DNA from: Isochrysis galbana
Taxonomy: Eukaryota; Haptophyta; Isochrysidales; Isochrysidaceae
Assembly (NCBI GenBank): GCA_018136815.1
Contig: CM030933.1
Location: forward strand, 7,169,137 to 7,233,136
Reading direction: 5' to 3'
Length of the DNA stretch: 64,000 bases
Part shown: positions 1 to 10,800 of the stretch, in pieces
How the letters are laid out: every line of letters starts with the position of its first letter
Position numbering within the stretch: position 1 is the first letter of the stretch
Translations under genes and position numbers: made by a program
The notes under the pieces: model-generated
The model's database searches: none
Told to the model about the DNA's origin: nothing
Seen by the model: only the letters and a program-made list of their open reading frames with translations

Positions 1-1557
1 GATGTGCGACCGGATTTCAGCGAGCTGTCGTCCCTAGAGACGGAATCGTCATCAGCTCAGTCAGCCCTTCCAACTGATGCATCGACTGCAACCCTGACCA
101 AGTGGGAGTGGAACTCAGGGGTGCCGGCGCCGGAGAAGCCTCCTAAATGGCATCGAATTGGCGACTCAAGATACGAGTTCCGCGTGTACAATCTTTCTGA
201 GCGATTGGACGGCGAGCCGCTCTTTGAGCCGTCCGGTGCTCTGACTGGCAAGAGGGCACGCGATCAGGGCAGTGGTGGCGTCGGGGCTGGTGGTGGACCA
301 TCAAATATTTCTCTTACTCTCATGGAGTTCGTGATGCCACCACCCTCCGCAGTGCGCATGCATCACTTCATCGAGATCGAATCTGTATCTGGATTCGGCG
401 CCGGGCGCATATGCGTCCAGTTTTTTGCCGCGGCCAGTCCCGGCTGGAAGCTACTCGCCAATTCCGTCTGCACTGGCACCACGCAGATAGCGATTTCAGA
501 TGACGAAAACAGGCCGCACTGCTCGACTAACGATGTCCACCATGACCTCGCTGTGTTGGATGTCGTCTCCCTATCCTCATTTGGCCTCGCGGCGGCCTTC
601 GTTTTGAGCACATCCGCCGCATGTGCGGCTGTCATCGCCGCTGCGACAAACAGCGCTGTTGGGCCCGCTCAGCCGACGGCTTTCCCGCCATCCCTTTCTG
701 CATTTTTAGCGGCGCTTGCTGTTGTTGTGGTCGCGTTGGCCGTTGGCTTTGCAAAGTGGACTCTTGGCATTCCCACCATGACAACACGACAACGGAAACC
801 CGGCGCAGTCATCTCGCTCCCTCTAGAAATCACGCTGGAATGCGACGGCCCGCCGCCCACAGCGCGGCCCCCTCTCACGCTGTTCCTTTCAATCCTGCGC
901 GTGGACTCTTTGGGGAGACATACCCACCTAGGATACGCCCAGTTTTCTCCATCCGCTCGTGCGGGTGAAGTCGTGCATACTGCCCGCTCCTTCCGGCTCG
1001 CTTTGTCTCGATCGGAGATGCTTGCCGACATGTTTGTGGGCGGCATGAAGGAGCTGAACGATCTGCGCGCTCTAAGCATTCCTTCGGGCTTCGATGGCCC
1101 GTGCTTGAACAAATTTGGCCTACAGACCAAGAGTCACGGTTCCATCACCTTACGCTCGCGCACCATCCTCCACAAGCAGCCCGATCTTGTTGGCCCTGCC
1201 AGCCGTGGTGTAGCGGGCTTGGGAAGCACGAAAAAATTAACCGCGCTTCTCTCGAACCCCAACGGAAGCCGCAAGAGCGCGCCCTTCCGTGCGATTGCTG
1301 GTGCTAGGTCGTTGGCTGGATCGGAAAGTGCGGCAGACCGAGTGCGGAAACGCTTGCAAGAGCGGCGTGAAGCGGAGCGGGCCGCTTCGGGGCGGGCTTC
1401 TGCGGTCTCAGCTTCCTCTAGGGCCTCTGCCTCTTTGCCAGGAGCTGGGATTGAAATGGGAGATGGTGCAGCCAAGGCCGTCCCAGCTCCGTCCTCTTTG
1501 GCCCCTGGTGATATTACCACGCAACAAAACGAACCACAAACGCAAACCGCAACATAG
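1..1557 (+). CDS. MKS1: MKS1-type B9-domain protein, 5' partial
   Basis: The frame is open at the window edge and has no ATG near its left end, so the gene starts upstream. About 518 codons are visible, ending in TAG. The segment at about residues 330-390 has the MKS1 signature: a phenylalanine-glycine-glycine block, then a block reading IPSGFDGP, then KFGLQTKSHGSITLRSR. The preceding LPLEITLECDG...LFLSILRVDSLGR block fits the core of a B9 domain, and about residues 118-170 fit its beginning. In the known family MKS1 is a soluble B9 protein of the ciliary transition zone (MKS module, with B9D1 and B9D2), so a flagellated cell is implied. Oddly, about 85 residues with two strongly hydrophobic stretches (about 185-255) split the B9 domain. 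This could be an unrecognised intron that stays in frame or a lineage-specific insertion. The C-terminus is Ala/Ser-rich with a short charged helix. Confidence 0.75.
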   Translation, partial: DVRPDFSELSSLETESSSAQSALPTDASTATLTKWEWNSGVPAPEKPPKWHRIGDSRYEFRVYNLSERLDGEPLFEPSGALTGKRARDQGSGGVGAGGGPSNISLTLMEFVMPPPSAVRMHHFIEIESVSGFGAGRICVQFFAAASPGWKLLANSVCTGTTQIAISDDENRPHCSTNDVHHDLAVLDVVSLSSFGLAAAFVLSTSAACAAVIAAATNSAVGPAQPTAFPPSLSAFLAALAVVVVALAVGFAKWTLGIPTMTTRQRKPGAVISLPLEITLECDGPPPTARPPLTLFLSILRVDSLGRHTHLGYAQFSPSARAGEVVHTARSFRLALSRSEMLADMFVGGMKELNDLRALSIPSGFDGPCLNKFGLQTKSHGSITLRSRTILHKQPDLVGPASRGVAGLGSTKKLTALLSNPNGSRKSAPFRAIAGARSLAGSESAADRVRKRLQERREAERAASGRASAVSASSRASASLPGAGIEMGDGAAKAVPAPSSLAPGDITTQQNEPQTQTAT

Positions 1558-2016
1558 TCGCAGGAGCAGCACGTGGATGCGATTGTAGACCTACGCTTTC
1601 CCGAACCACTTTATGCCACTTCGATGCGGTCGGATTCTGGCTGGGCTTACACCCATGCCCATAACTGCGCCCTCCTCTGAGATGTGCTTCATACACTTGA
1701 TCTATGCAGATTGCCGGCACATTTTCTCATTCTTATTCTTCGCCCTCCCACATTGGGACGCGTGATTTCCGTGCCCTCTCCTCCAACGGCATCATCAGTC
1801 GCATTGTAGCTAGCAGACATGACTGCGCACGGAACCCAATCCACTCTTTTGGAAGATGATGTGCTGCATTGCTCCATAGCTCTAAAAAAAACATCTGAAG
1901 ATTCCGGGCTATACACCTACTATCCTAAGGCATCCCTTTCGCTATCCTGACATCGCCCTTCTCTTCCCTTCCCTCCAACCCCCTCCCTTTTCCCTTATCA
2001 TTCCTTTGTTTTGCAA

Positions 2017-2210
2017 CTAAGTTTATACTTAGACGCGATGGAGCGCGCCGCCGCGACTCCCCTCTCCTTCGGGCCCCCCGCCGAGGGCGCCCCACCAGTG
2101 CCCATGGAGCAGCCGCTGTCGAAGCGGCCGCGTCCGCCCAGCGGCGCCCACCGTGTGACACAGTTGATGGATATCTACCTCAAGGGAGGGTCTTGGACCT
2201 CAGAGAAGTA
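2017..2210 (+). repeat. Palindrome plus MERAA cassette, copy A
   Basis: A perfect 16-bp interrupted palindrome (CTAAGT-ttat-ACTTAG, 2017-2032) is followed after 5 bp by ATGGAGCGCGCC at 2038. The ORF runs 57 codons and opens MERAAATPLSFGPPAEG. It aligns with the minus-strand copy ending at 35439, which opens MERAAAPLLPFGLPAEG. The shared N-terminus and the palindrome position mark this as one member of a dispersed family. The ORF then enters the ~150-bp direct repeat and stops, so the copy is probably truncated. Confidence 0.55.
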
Positions 2211-2312
2211 AAAGAAGACTATAAGAAGATGACGACTTAAGGCTGCCTGATATGTGAACGTGGAGCGCGTTCTGAAAGTTCTGAAAGTGCGCGGCGCGTT
2301 CTGTGCCCACCG
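2171..2312. repeat. Direct repeat unit 1 of 2 (~150 bp)
   Basis: Begins ATCTACCTCAAGGGAGGGTC and ends near the GCGCGTTCTGTG/CCACCGT block. It recurs at 2824-2980 with scattered substitutions and small indels. The sense frame reads YLKGGSWTSEK in this copy. Confidence 0.75.
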
Positions 2313-2823
2313 TGGCCACTGGCGTATGGTTTCATACCGATACCGCGGTAGCTGTGTAACATCCCAACCATCTTCCGTCATGTCACAAATCATTGCCTAG
2401 CCCTAGCCGTGCGTGGCGTTCCAAAGTAGTCCTCCATCTTTTGTACTTCAGCCAATTTGATTTTCTTCCGTATCGTGAACTCTTTGCTCTTTGACGACAA
2501 GTTTGGAGCGCGGATAAAAAATTTCCTTCTACCTACTGCTTATCTCAAGAAAAATAGTGCACACCGTGCGAGCGGCGCGCCTGTGTAAAAATAAATAAAC
2601 GTTTCAACGCCAACTTGTTTCTAATCACACTTCAGGTGCAAACAGAATGACACTGAGGTCATCCGCATGTTGGAGGATATCATGGGGTCCTTCATCCACG
2701 CTGACGCTGACGGTGAAAATGACTATCTCGGGGCCGCCATTCGCGCAGACGCCGTCGATCGATGTCGTGTGCCACCTCGTTGACAACAACGTGATTTACG
2801 AGTGTTCGTGACATATACATATA

Positions 2824-2980
2824 CTATCTACCTGCTCAAGGGAGGGTCTTGGACCTCGGAGAAGGAAAAGAAGACTAAGAAGATGAAGGATTTAATTAAG
2901 GCATAAGGCTACCTGATATGTGGAAGTGGAGCGCGTTCCGAAAGTTTTGAAAGTGCGCGGCGCGTTCTGTGTCCACCGTC
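2824..2980. repeat. Direct repeat unit 2 of 2 (~150 bp)
   Basis: Second copy of the unit at 2171-2312, about 650 bp away. It keeps the GGGAGGGTCTTGGACCTC core, the AAAAGAAGACTAAGAAGATG run and the GTGCGCGGCGCGTTCTGTG end. Confidence 0.75.
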
Positions 2981-3406
2981 GATATAAAGTAGTAAAAGGT
3001 TTGGCATTCGGGTGAGAGTGAGAGTATGTGAATATTTTTGAAACATCCCACATCCCACATCCGCTCGACAGCGCGGCGACTCAGTGCTGCACCTTATAAT
3101 AAGTACTGTTTCTAACCATACTTCATAGACGAGAAGCGAGAAGTGAAAACAAAACGTCCTCGTGGTCCTCTTTCGACGGAACGCGACCTTATTGGAGAGG
3201 AGAACGCGCGTTTCACCTTTTGCAACGAGGCCCCAATAGAGCCCCAAGAGCGCCCAGAGGTGCTATTTAGGGGGCCTCTTGTTGGCACCTTCTTGAGCCC
3301 TGCAAAAACCCTCCACTTTATCCTTTCCTCCGTGAAATAGGAAGTAAGTCTCGTCACGCGGCCGTCGTCCGGCCGCCTGTGCGCCTGTCTTTGGCCTCGG
3401 TTCGGG

Positions 3407-4437
3407 ATGGGAGAAGACCCGACAGGGCCGCGCAGGCGGCAGCTAGACCTCGAGCTTTACGGCCAAACGCGCTCTCTCGGCGTACTCCCCACGAGCATCC
3501 ACACTGACGCGAGGTGAGCCGCGCGCCGTAGCCTGCTATTTGCTGGCAGCCCGTCGGTGACTAGGGTTGCTTGGGTTGCTTGGACATCTAGAGCCCTCAT
3601 TGCGCCCTTGCTCTCCCTCTTTAGGACGGTGGTGCGAGCGCTTGCTCGACAGGTGTCTGGCCGAGGGCGGCCCATCATCCTCTCCTCGCAACGTGTGGCG
3701 GCTGTCGATGCTGCGCTGCGAGCGGATGGTTCATTCCACGGCGTGGAGGCATTGCGTGAAGCCATCAGTACCTGGCGGCAACAGAAACGCCTGCGGGCCG
3801 ATGCGGAGGGCATCAATGGTTACTACAATGCTGCACGCAGTAGTGGATACACGCAGCGGCTAGAGGGGCCGCAAGCTGCGCTTGCGACACGCTGTTTCGA
3901 GTTGACTGGCCTCGATGCAAAGGAGACCCCACTTGTTCTCGATGTAGGTATGTGGCCCACCCCAAAATGCTCTGGCGAATTGTCTGCTACTCATCCTGCA
4001 TGACCGTTTTCATGTGAAACTACCTCCAATACTACCAGGCTGCGGCTCGGGCCTTTCATCAGTGCCTCTTCGCTGCTACGGAGCGCATGTGATTGGCCTG
4101 GACCTGTCATTTCAAATGCTGAAAGTTGCTCGAGGAGCAGGTGCTGAGGTAGTCCAGGCTGACATGGCGCGAGTTTTCCCGTTCCGCTCCGCAGTATTTG
4201 ACGGGATTGTGTCGGTACGTAGACCATTGCTTTAGAGTCCACCTGAATCGGAGGCCTGTAGGACCATTACACGACCCAGCCGAAGTATATAGTGCCTTGC
4301 TCATATCCCTACCAAGAAAGCGAGCTGATTCTCACCTCCCGCTTTGTTGTTCAAGGTCTCAGCAGCCCAATTTTTGTGTGAGAAGGCAGCTGGCGAACCG
4401 CCTGCGATCCGCGCTGCAAGGTGCATGCGAGAGAGTT
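3407..4437 (+). CDS. BUD23: BUD23-type 18S rRNA (guanine-N7) methyltransferase, 3' cut by gap
   Basis: Four exons with matching phases can be read: 3407-3513, 3625-3947, 4039-4214 and 4356 onward to the N gap at 4438. All introns are GT-AG. Across junctions the protein reads LVLDVG|CGSGLSS (SAM-binding motif I), then GLDLSFQML (motif II), VVQADMARVFPF, FDGIVS|VSAAQFLCE. This order and the SVSAAQFLC block match BUD23/WBSCR22, which methylates G in 18S rRNA with TRMT112 during small-subunit maturation. The N-terminal ~100 residues are longer than usual for the family. The BUD23 C-terminal basic region is missing because sequence beyond the gap belongs to a minus-strand LTR retrotransposon. Either the gap hides the rest or the insertion broke the gene. 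The start at 3407 is the first ATG giving a phased first exon; it is less certain than the later exons. Confidence 0.8.
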
Positions 4438-4537
4438 NNNNNNNNNNNNNNNNNNNNNNNNNNNNNNNNNNNNNNNNNNNNNNNNNNNNNNNNNNNNNNN
4501 NNNNNNNNNNNNNNNNNNNNNNNNNNNNNNNNNNNNN
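4438..4537. other. Assembly gap (100 N)
   Basis: Exactly 100 N, a common placeholder for a gap of unknown size. It separates BUD23 exon 4 from the last 42 bp of the retrotransposon 3' LTR, so most of that LTR is probably inside the gap. Confidence 0.95.
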
Positions 4538-4579
4538 ATATTCATGCCTACAGCCTTCAGTATGGGCAGGAATACAACA
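4538..4579 (-). repeat. Element 1 3' LTR, terminal 42 bp
   Basis: Matches the last bases of the 5' LTR near 16827-16869 (ATATTCATGCCTACAGCC ... AATACAACA) with a one-base difference (TTCAGTATGGG versus TTCAGATGGG). The rest of the LTR lies in the N gap. Confidence 0.85.
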
Positions 4580-4591
4580 CCCCCGACTTAA
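4580..4591 (-). other. Polypurine tract of element 1
   Basis: On the minus strand TTTAAGTCGGGGG runs directly into the LTR start TGTTGTATTC. The same TAAGTCGGGGG(G) lies at the matching place in the other two LTR elements (47008-47018 and 49271-49282). It is the expected plus-strand primer site. Confidence 0.7.
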
Positions 4592-4828
4592 ATCGAGACG
4601 TCTCCCGATGTCGAGCCAAGAGAGTTCATTTAACCATACGAGACGAGAGACTTAGAAGAGGAGGATTAACCCATGGATCCAAAGCGAGCACAAAATCGGC
4701 AGCTTAGCGCGCGGCCCCCGATTTCGTACGCCACGTCCTACCACGTTCTCCCTTTTACAGGAGTTTTGCTCGGGCAGTTGCGCTGGGTCAGGCGCTGACG
4801 CGACGCTAATCATCCACTTCCGGTCGAC

Positions 4829-7800
4829 TTAGCACTTAGCGCTACGAACGTGAACGAGAACGGGTACGACTTGAAGGCAGATCAGGAGGAATACGATTTG
4901 ACTCTTGAACTCGACGTGGAACTTGATTAGACTGGGGACTTGAACTTGGACTTGAGAGGAGTCTACAGCGGAGTGAGCTTGGGGTTGAACCGGACGGCGG
5001 TCGAAAGTGGTGTCGTACGACTCAACTAGATCAGCACAACGCCGAAGCAACTCAATTCGAGACTCCCAAGTAGCTTCAGAACGAGGATAGCCGCGCCATT
5101 TGACGAGATACTTGAATGAAACTCCATCGCCCTTGCGATCGAGTAACTCTTCGACCAAATACTCATCTCCAGCGAGCGGAGACGAATCGGTGACGGTAAA
5201 GTACGGACGAAGATTGGAAATGTGAACTTCATCCTTGACTTGACGATTTTCGAGATCGCGTAGACGGTATCGAGTGGCCGAGATGGCTTCTTCTACTCGG
5301 TAAGGACCGGAGTAGAGGTATTGAAGTTTGTTGGCGTGGCCAGGGATTCGACGACAAACTCTGTCTCCTTGTTTGAAGGTAACACCGAGTTTAGACTTTT
5401 GAGAGGCGGAGCGCATCGATTCACGTTGGGCTTCTTGAGTACTTTCGAGGGCGGAACGCCACGACTCGAGAAGCTTCTTATTGAGCTCGGTGGCGTAAGT
5501 GACGGCATCGGACGGAGGCCTAGATGGAAGCAACTCAAGAACAGGAGCAGGGTCAGCAAGTTGAGCTGGAAGACGAAGCTCCCGACCAAACAAGATAGCC
5601 GCGGGTGACTTGGGTACGACGCGACCGGCGGTCGCTCGCATAGACATGAGAAGAAACGGAAGGTGATCGACCCAATGGGCGCCGCCTTCATTGGAGACTC
5701 GAGTCATCGTGAGGAGAGTTTGTTGAGCTCTTTCTACTAGCCCTACGCCTTCGTGGCGATAGGCTTCAGTAGTGCTCAAGTCCGTGCCGGTCGCTTTGAG
5801 AATTAGGTCCACTAATCGAGAGCAAAGATTCGAGCCGGCGTCGGTTCGAAGTTGGCGAGGGACTCCATAACGAGATACGATGAGACGCATGAAGACGTCT
5901 AGACATTTCGAGGACGAGGGGTTACCGTTGCAAGGCTCAGCTTCAATCCAACGAGAGAGAGAATCGACGAAAACAATCAGCTTGTCAAAACCGGAGCGGC
6001 CGGATACGAAATCGTGAGTGGGCGCCATCGAAAGAATATCGCAATAGACGACGTCGAAAGGATAAGATCCGATGGAAAGACCGGATGGATGGGCGAGCGG
6101 TCGCGGTAACGGTTTGCCAAGAGTGCATTCGTGGCACTCTCGAACGTATTCCGATACAGAGGCGGACATGCCAGGCCAGTACACTCGAGTACGAAGTAGG
6201 GTAGACGTCCTTGTCGCACCTGGGTGACCAAGGTGGTCATGGTAGGCGCGGAGGTACGTGTCACGAAGGGACTCCGGAATGTACAAACGAAGAGGAGCCT
6301 CTTCCGCTTCTGAGGAGCGGTAGTAGAGTAGGCCATCGCGAAGGAGGAATCGGGAACTTTTCTTCGACGACGAGCTAGAGTCAATCGAAGAGGAAGCTTT
6401 CGGAAGGATCGACTCGACTTCAGAAAGGATCGAGCTGGCGAGATCGTCGGTAGAGAGCGCTTGACGTAATTCGTCGGCATGAGGCACGCCCACATCGAGA
6501 TACGAGGAGGTAATCGACTCCGAAGATTCCGATGCTTGACGAGCGAGCCTATCGCTTGCTTGTTGGCGGCGAGCGGTGAGGGTGGATGAAGTAACCGCGG
6601 CGGCGACTATGTCGTGAATTTCAGAAGAATCGAAAGAATGGGCGTCACTCTCCTCGAGATGGAGAGGATCGTGATCAGGCTCGAGAGCAACTAAGCGGGA
6701 TAAGCCGTCGGCGTCCCAGTGAGTGACTCCAGGTTTGTGCACGACGTCGAATCTATATTCGGCTAGCTTTAGGACCCATCGCATGAGGCGCGAGGCTGGA
6801 CCACCGGTGACTTGATCTTTCATCGTGTGAAGCCAGCGCAAAGCTGAATGGTCTACGACGAGGGTGAAGTGGCGACCCCAAAGATAAGGCCTCCAATTTC
6901 GGATCGATTCTAGCGCTGCTAGAAGTTCGATTTCAGTGACTGTCCAATGGCGCTCAGCCGGACTCAAGCTACGACCGTAGTATGCAACGACGCGCTCTCT
7001 CCCTTCGTCGTCTTTTTGGGCGAGGACGCCGGCGATGCCGAGCTTGCTAGCACCGTCGGTTTTAACGAGGAAAGGACGGTCGTCTCGAGGAGGTGCAAGT
7101 ACGGGTTCTTCACAGATAGCTTGCTTGAGATCTTCGATAGCCTGTCGACAGGCTTCTGTTTGCGACTCGACCGGGACGTCGCACCCTTTCCGCGTGAGAG
7201 CGGTTAACGGCGCCGCACGGATCGCAAAACGACGGATGAAACGGCGGTAGTAGGAGCACAATCCAAGGAACGAACGGACGGCTTCGATCGAGTTGATTTG
7301 GGTTGGGTCGATTTTCGAGACAGCTTCCACTTTCTTGGGATCCATCCGAAGACCTTCACGCGAAACAACGTGGCCGAGATATTCAGCCGAGGTGGCAAAG
7401 AAAACGCATTTCGACATCTTGCAAGTGAGGCCCGCCCAGATGAGACGTTCCAAGACAAGATCAAGACGGTGTAACATTTGTTGGAATGACGACTCTTCCC
7501 TGGCCTGCAGCGAGTCACCTACACCTGTCGACCAGGCGCCGACATCATCCAAGTATGGCATACAAATCTCCCATGCCAGCCCACCGAGAACGGCGTCCAT
7601 GAGGCGGCACATATACGAGGGACCGGATTGAACACCGAAAGGCAAGTAATTGAACTCGTACTTGCCGCGATGAGTAGTGAACGCGGTGATATGTTTATCG
7701 GATTCTTTGATCGGTATACCCCAGAAACCAGATGCCAGGTCCAGGGTGCAAAGGAATAGAGAATCGAGGTTGCCTTGACCGGACGACAATCGGTCGATGG

Positions 7801-10800
7801 CTTCTACCGTGAGGGGAAGAGGGCTGTCCTCTAGACGAAGCTTGGAGTTGACGTCGCGATAATCTACGCAGAAACGTACGGAGCCATCCTTCTTAGTGAC
7901 TAACACGACTCGAGAGGCCCACGACGAATTTGATTTCCTAATGATGCCCGCGGACTCCATCTTGCAAACTTCGTCCTCTATGATCTTCTCACCCTCTCGT
8001 CCAACTCTAGACGGTGCGTGACGGTGAGCTTCGGCTCCGGGGTTGAGCGGTAGCTCTACCTCCATCACGTGAGTGTGATTCGGGTTAGTCGGGTCAATTG
8101 CGAAAGCAGCGATACGTCGGGCCAGTAGACGACGAACTTGTTCACGTTGGGGCATCGAGAGACGGCCCTCGGGGTCGATCTTGGCTGCCTCGAGGAGCTT
8201 GCGTTGGTCCTCGTTGAGCGACTCAATCACATCCGGCGAGTTATTGTCACCGACGCGGTGATAAGTTCCAGCGTGAATCTTGAATCGAACCTGTAGCGAA
8301 GCTACAGGATGGAACGACGGAAGGTGTAGTGGTTTGGGGTCAGTATTGGCCACCGTAACCGCGATGGTGTGGTCGGATTTCGGCCTCTCTACTTGAGGGA
8401 TGACGAGCGGAGAGCTGTCAATAGTCTCGCGTGTAGGGAGCCGGTCCACGAGCATGGCGCAGTCTTCGTGTTCTCGAAGAGCTAGCGGAATTCGGACGTG
8501 AAACGTCGCCCGATGATAGGCCGGGATCGTGATAGGTTCATGGGTATATAGGAGGTACTCGGAGCCACAAGACGCCGGCGCTTTGGCGGCAAACTCATCG
8601 GCCGTGTTGAAGAGCGGCTCGGAGACTAGCTGGTTGTCGTTTTCGGCGGCTTGCGGCCCTCGGAAGAAGTCAGTCGTGATTGGGTTCGCGGAGGTCGGAC
8701 AGACCTGTGCACAAGTCATGCTGACAGGGACCACCGCTATCGGTGACGTCGAGACGCGAAAGATCGGCGGAGCGTCGGGGCTTGGACTGCCATTAACCTC
8801 AAGAGGAGCCACCGTGGATGGGGCACCGAGGGTGATAGAGCCGTCCGCGCTGTCGGAGGCGAGCTGAATCGAAGCGGCGTGCGTAGCTAAGAAGTCGTTC
8901 CCGAGCAGTAGCATCGGGTTGCCTTCAATCACCATGAACGTATGACGAAAGAGAAATCCACCGACGGAGAAAACGATTCGAGCCTTGCCTCGCGTGATAA
9001 GAGGTAGGCCGTCTGGGCCATGGAGCGGTGTCACTACGGCTTGCGGCAGCCGCTCGACGCATGCGTCGTTGGGTAGGCTGGACAAGAGGGAAGTGGTCAC
9101 GACCGACGGGCCAGCTCCGGTGTCAGCGAGTGTGCTGTTGACCGTGAGGGCGGAGTCGGCTAAGATTACTCCTTCTTTGCCGGCAGCCTCGCCGGAGCGG
9201 CAGACCATTAGATCTCGAACATATAGACAATGCCTTGGGTAGGCAGATGGTAGGGTATCCACGACGCTCTCCGGCCGGTGCGCGGTCACGTGTGCAATGG
9301 TGTCGGACAGGGACGGGGTTGGTCGCCAGCGTCGTTGCTCGGGTGAATTCGTCGTCAAACTGGTCGTCGTCTCTTCGGGTACTCCGACTGCCGCTATCGT
9401 GGCAGAGGGCCTAGAGGGGTCGTCCTCGTTGGTAGCGGTACAGGGTGATAGCTTGGGACTAGTGTAGCCCAGGCCTCTCTTGTCGGTGGGGTGCCTCGGG
9501 TGGTCGGACATCTTTTCCCAATCTTTCTCGAGACGGGCTTGGGCTTCTGTCTTGGGTCTTCGAACTAATGAGGCTAGCTCTTCGGCGCGGATGCCTTTGG
9601 CTTCCACGAACTCGATCGGCGCTCGGACGGCAGCGGCGAGGTCGGATTCCTCGTCGGCGTTTCGTCCGGCTAGAGCTTGCGCTCTTATTTCGTCAGCGGT
9701 TTCGAGCGTGACGTTGGACCATTTCTGGTCCCCGTTCACTCCGAATGATTGCCATTGTTGGCGCCGCTTCCGGAGAGTCGTCGGCGTCGTCGGACGCGGC
9801 GAGCTCGCGCGTGCCGGAGGCGGGGCGGTCCATGGAGAGAATGGGTCGTGGAGTGTAGACTCGGAGGCGTGGAGTGGCGTGTCGTTGTCGTGGTTATCGT
9901 GGGTTTCTTTTTGGTCTTCGTGGTTGTCTGACTCGGGAGTAGCTGGACGGGAAACAACGGGGTCGGAAGAAACTTCACTCGTTTCCCTCCCCCTCTCATA
10001 ACGATGAAGAGCCGACCACGGCTCGTAGGCGGTAGCCTCGGTCGAGCTAAGTGAAGGCCGGTCCAATAGGCTGCACCGCGCGCAAGCGAGTAGCTCTAAC
10101 GCGGACAATTTCTTCGTCGACGTCTGGTCTCGCTGTTGGCTCAAATGTCGAAGAAGAACCGGCATCCAATGGATCGCCATCGCTCCAGCTACACCGACGT
10201 AGGTGCGGCTGCGAAGAGCGCCACGGTGCGGTGAAGGAGAGAGGTTAGCCATGGCCGACTCACGGCCATCCACGACGCAAGTTGGCTGGAGGGGCGGCAG
10301 CCCTTTGGTGAGGTACAACCCGGTGGCTTTCTGGTGTCCAGTGCCGTGCTCCCAGGGTTGGACGAATTGGGTCGGGGTCAACCCCCCGACTAAACGGCGA
10401 GCTTCCGCATGCATCCGAGGGTTCTCGACCGCTACAAACGGAGCAGTGGCGGAGGCCATTGACTTGAAGACGCGAGCGGCCGACTCAAGAGCGGCACGAC
10501 GTCCGGGTTCTTGGGAGAGCCATTGACTGCTGACAGCGGAGAGGTACGTGCAGGGCGGGTGGGCGATGACTAGGTCCCAACCTAGGTTTTGGACATGAAG
10601 CGCGTCGCCTTGGAAGTGGGGCACGTAATCGATCTCGGAAGGATACAAATCGCACGTAGCTACATCAGCACCGGCGAGTAGGAACATGGAGGAGACGACG
10701 CCGCTCGTCTCGCCAACGACGAGAACGCGTGGTGCGTGACAGCCAGACGTCAGCCCGTCTTGGACTCGTTGATTCATCTTCGTGAGCTCAGCGCAAAGCT

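Larger units (their letters stand above)
1558..3406. other. Intergenic stretch with repeat fragments
   Basis: No convincing host gene. It holds a palindrome-ATGGAGCG cassette (2017-2210), two direct copies of a ~150-bp repeat (2171-2312 and 2824-2980), and a GACGGAACGCGAC motif copy near 3175-3187. Between the direct repeats, 2647-2811 encodes a 54-residue ORF after an acceptor-like CTTCAG. Two overlapping frames are open there, so its status is unclear. On the minus strand 2340-2393 encodes a GWDVTQLPRYRY motif that recurs at 54782-55108. Confidence 0.6.

Noticed and set aside
9480-10001. 173-codon plus-strand ORF inside element 1
   Set aside because: Antisense shadow of the Ser/Glu-rich pol region.
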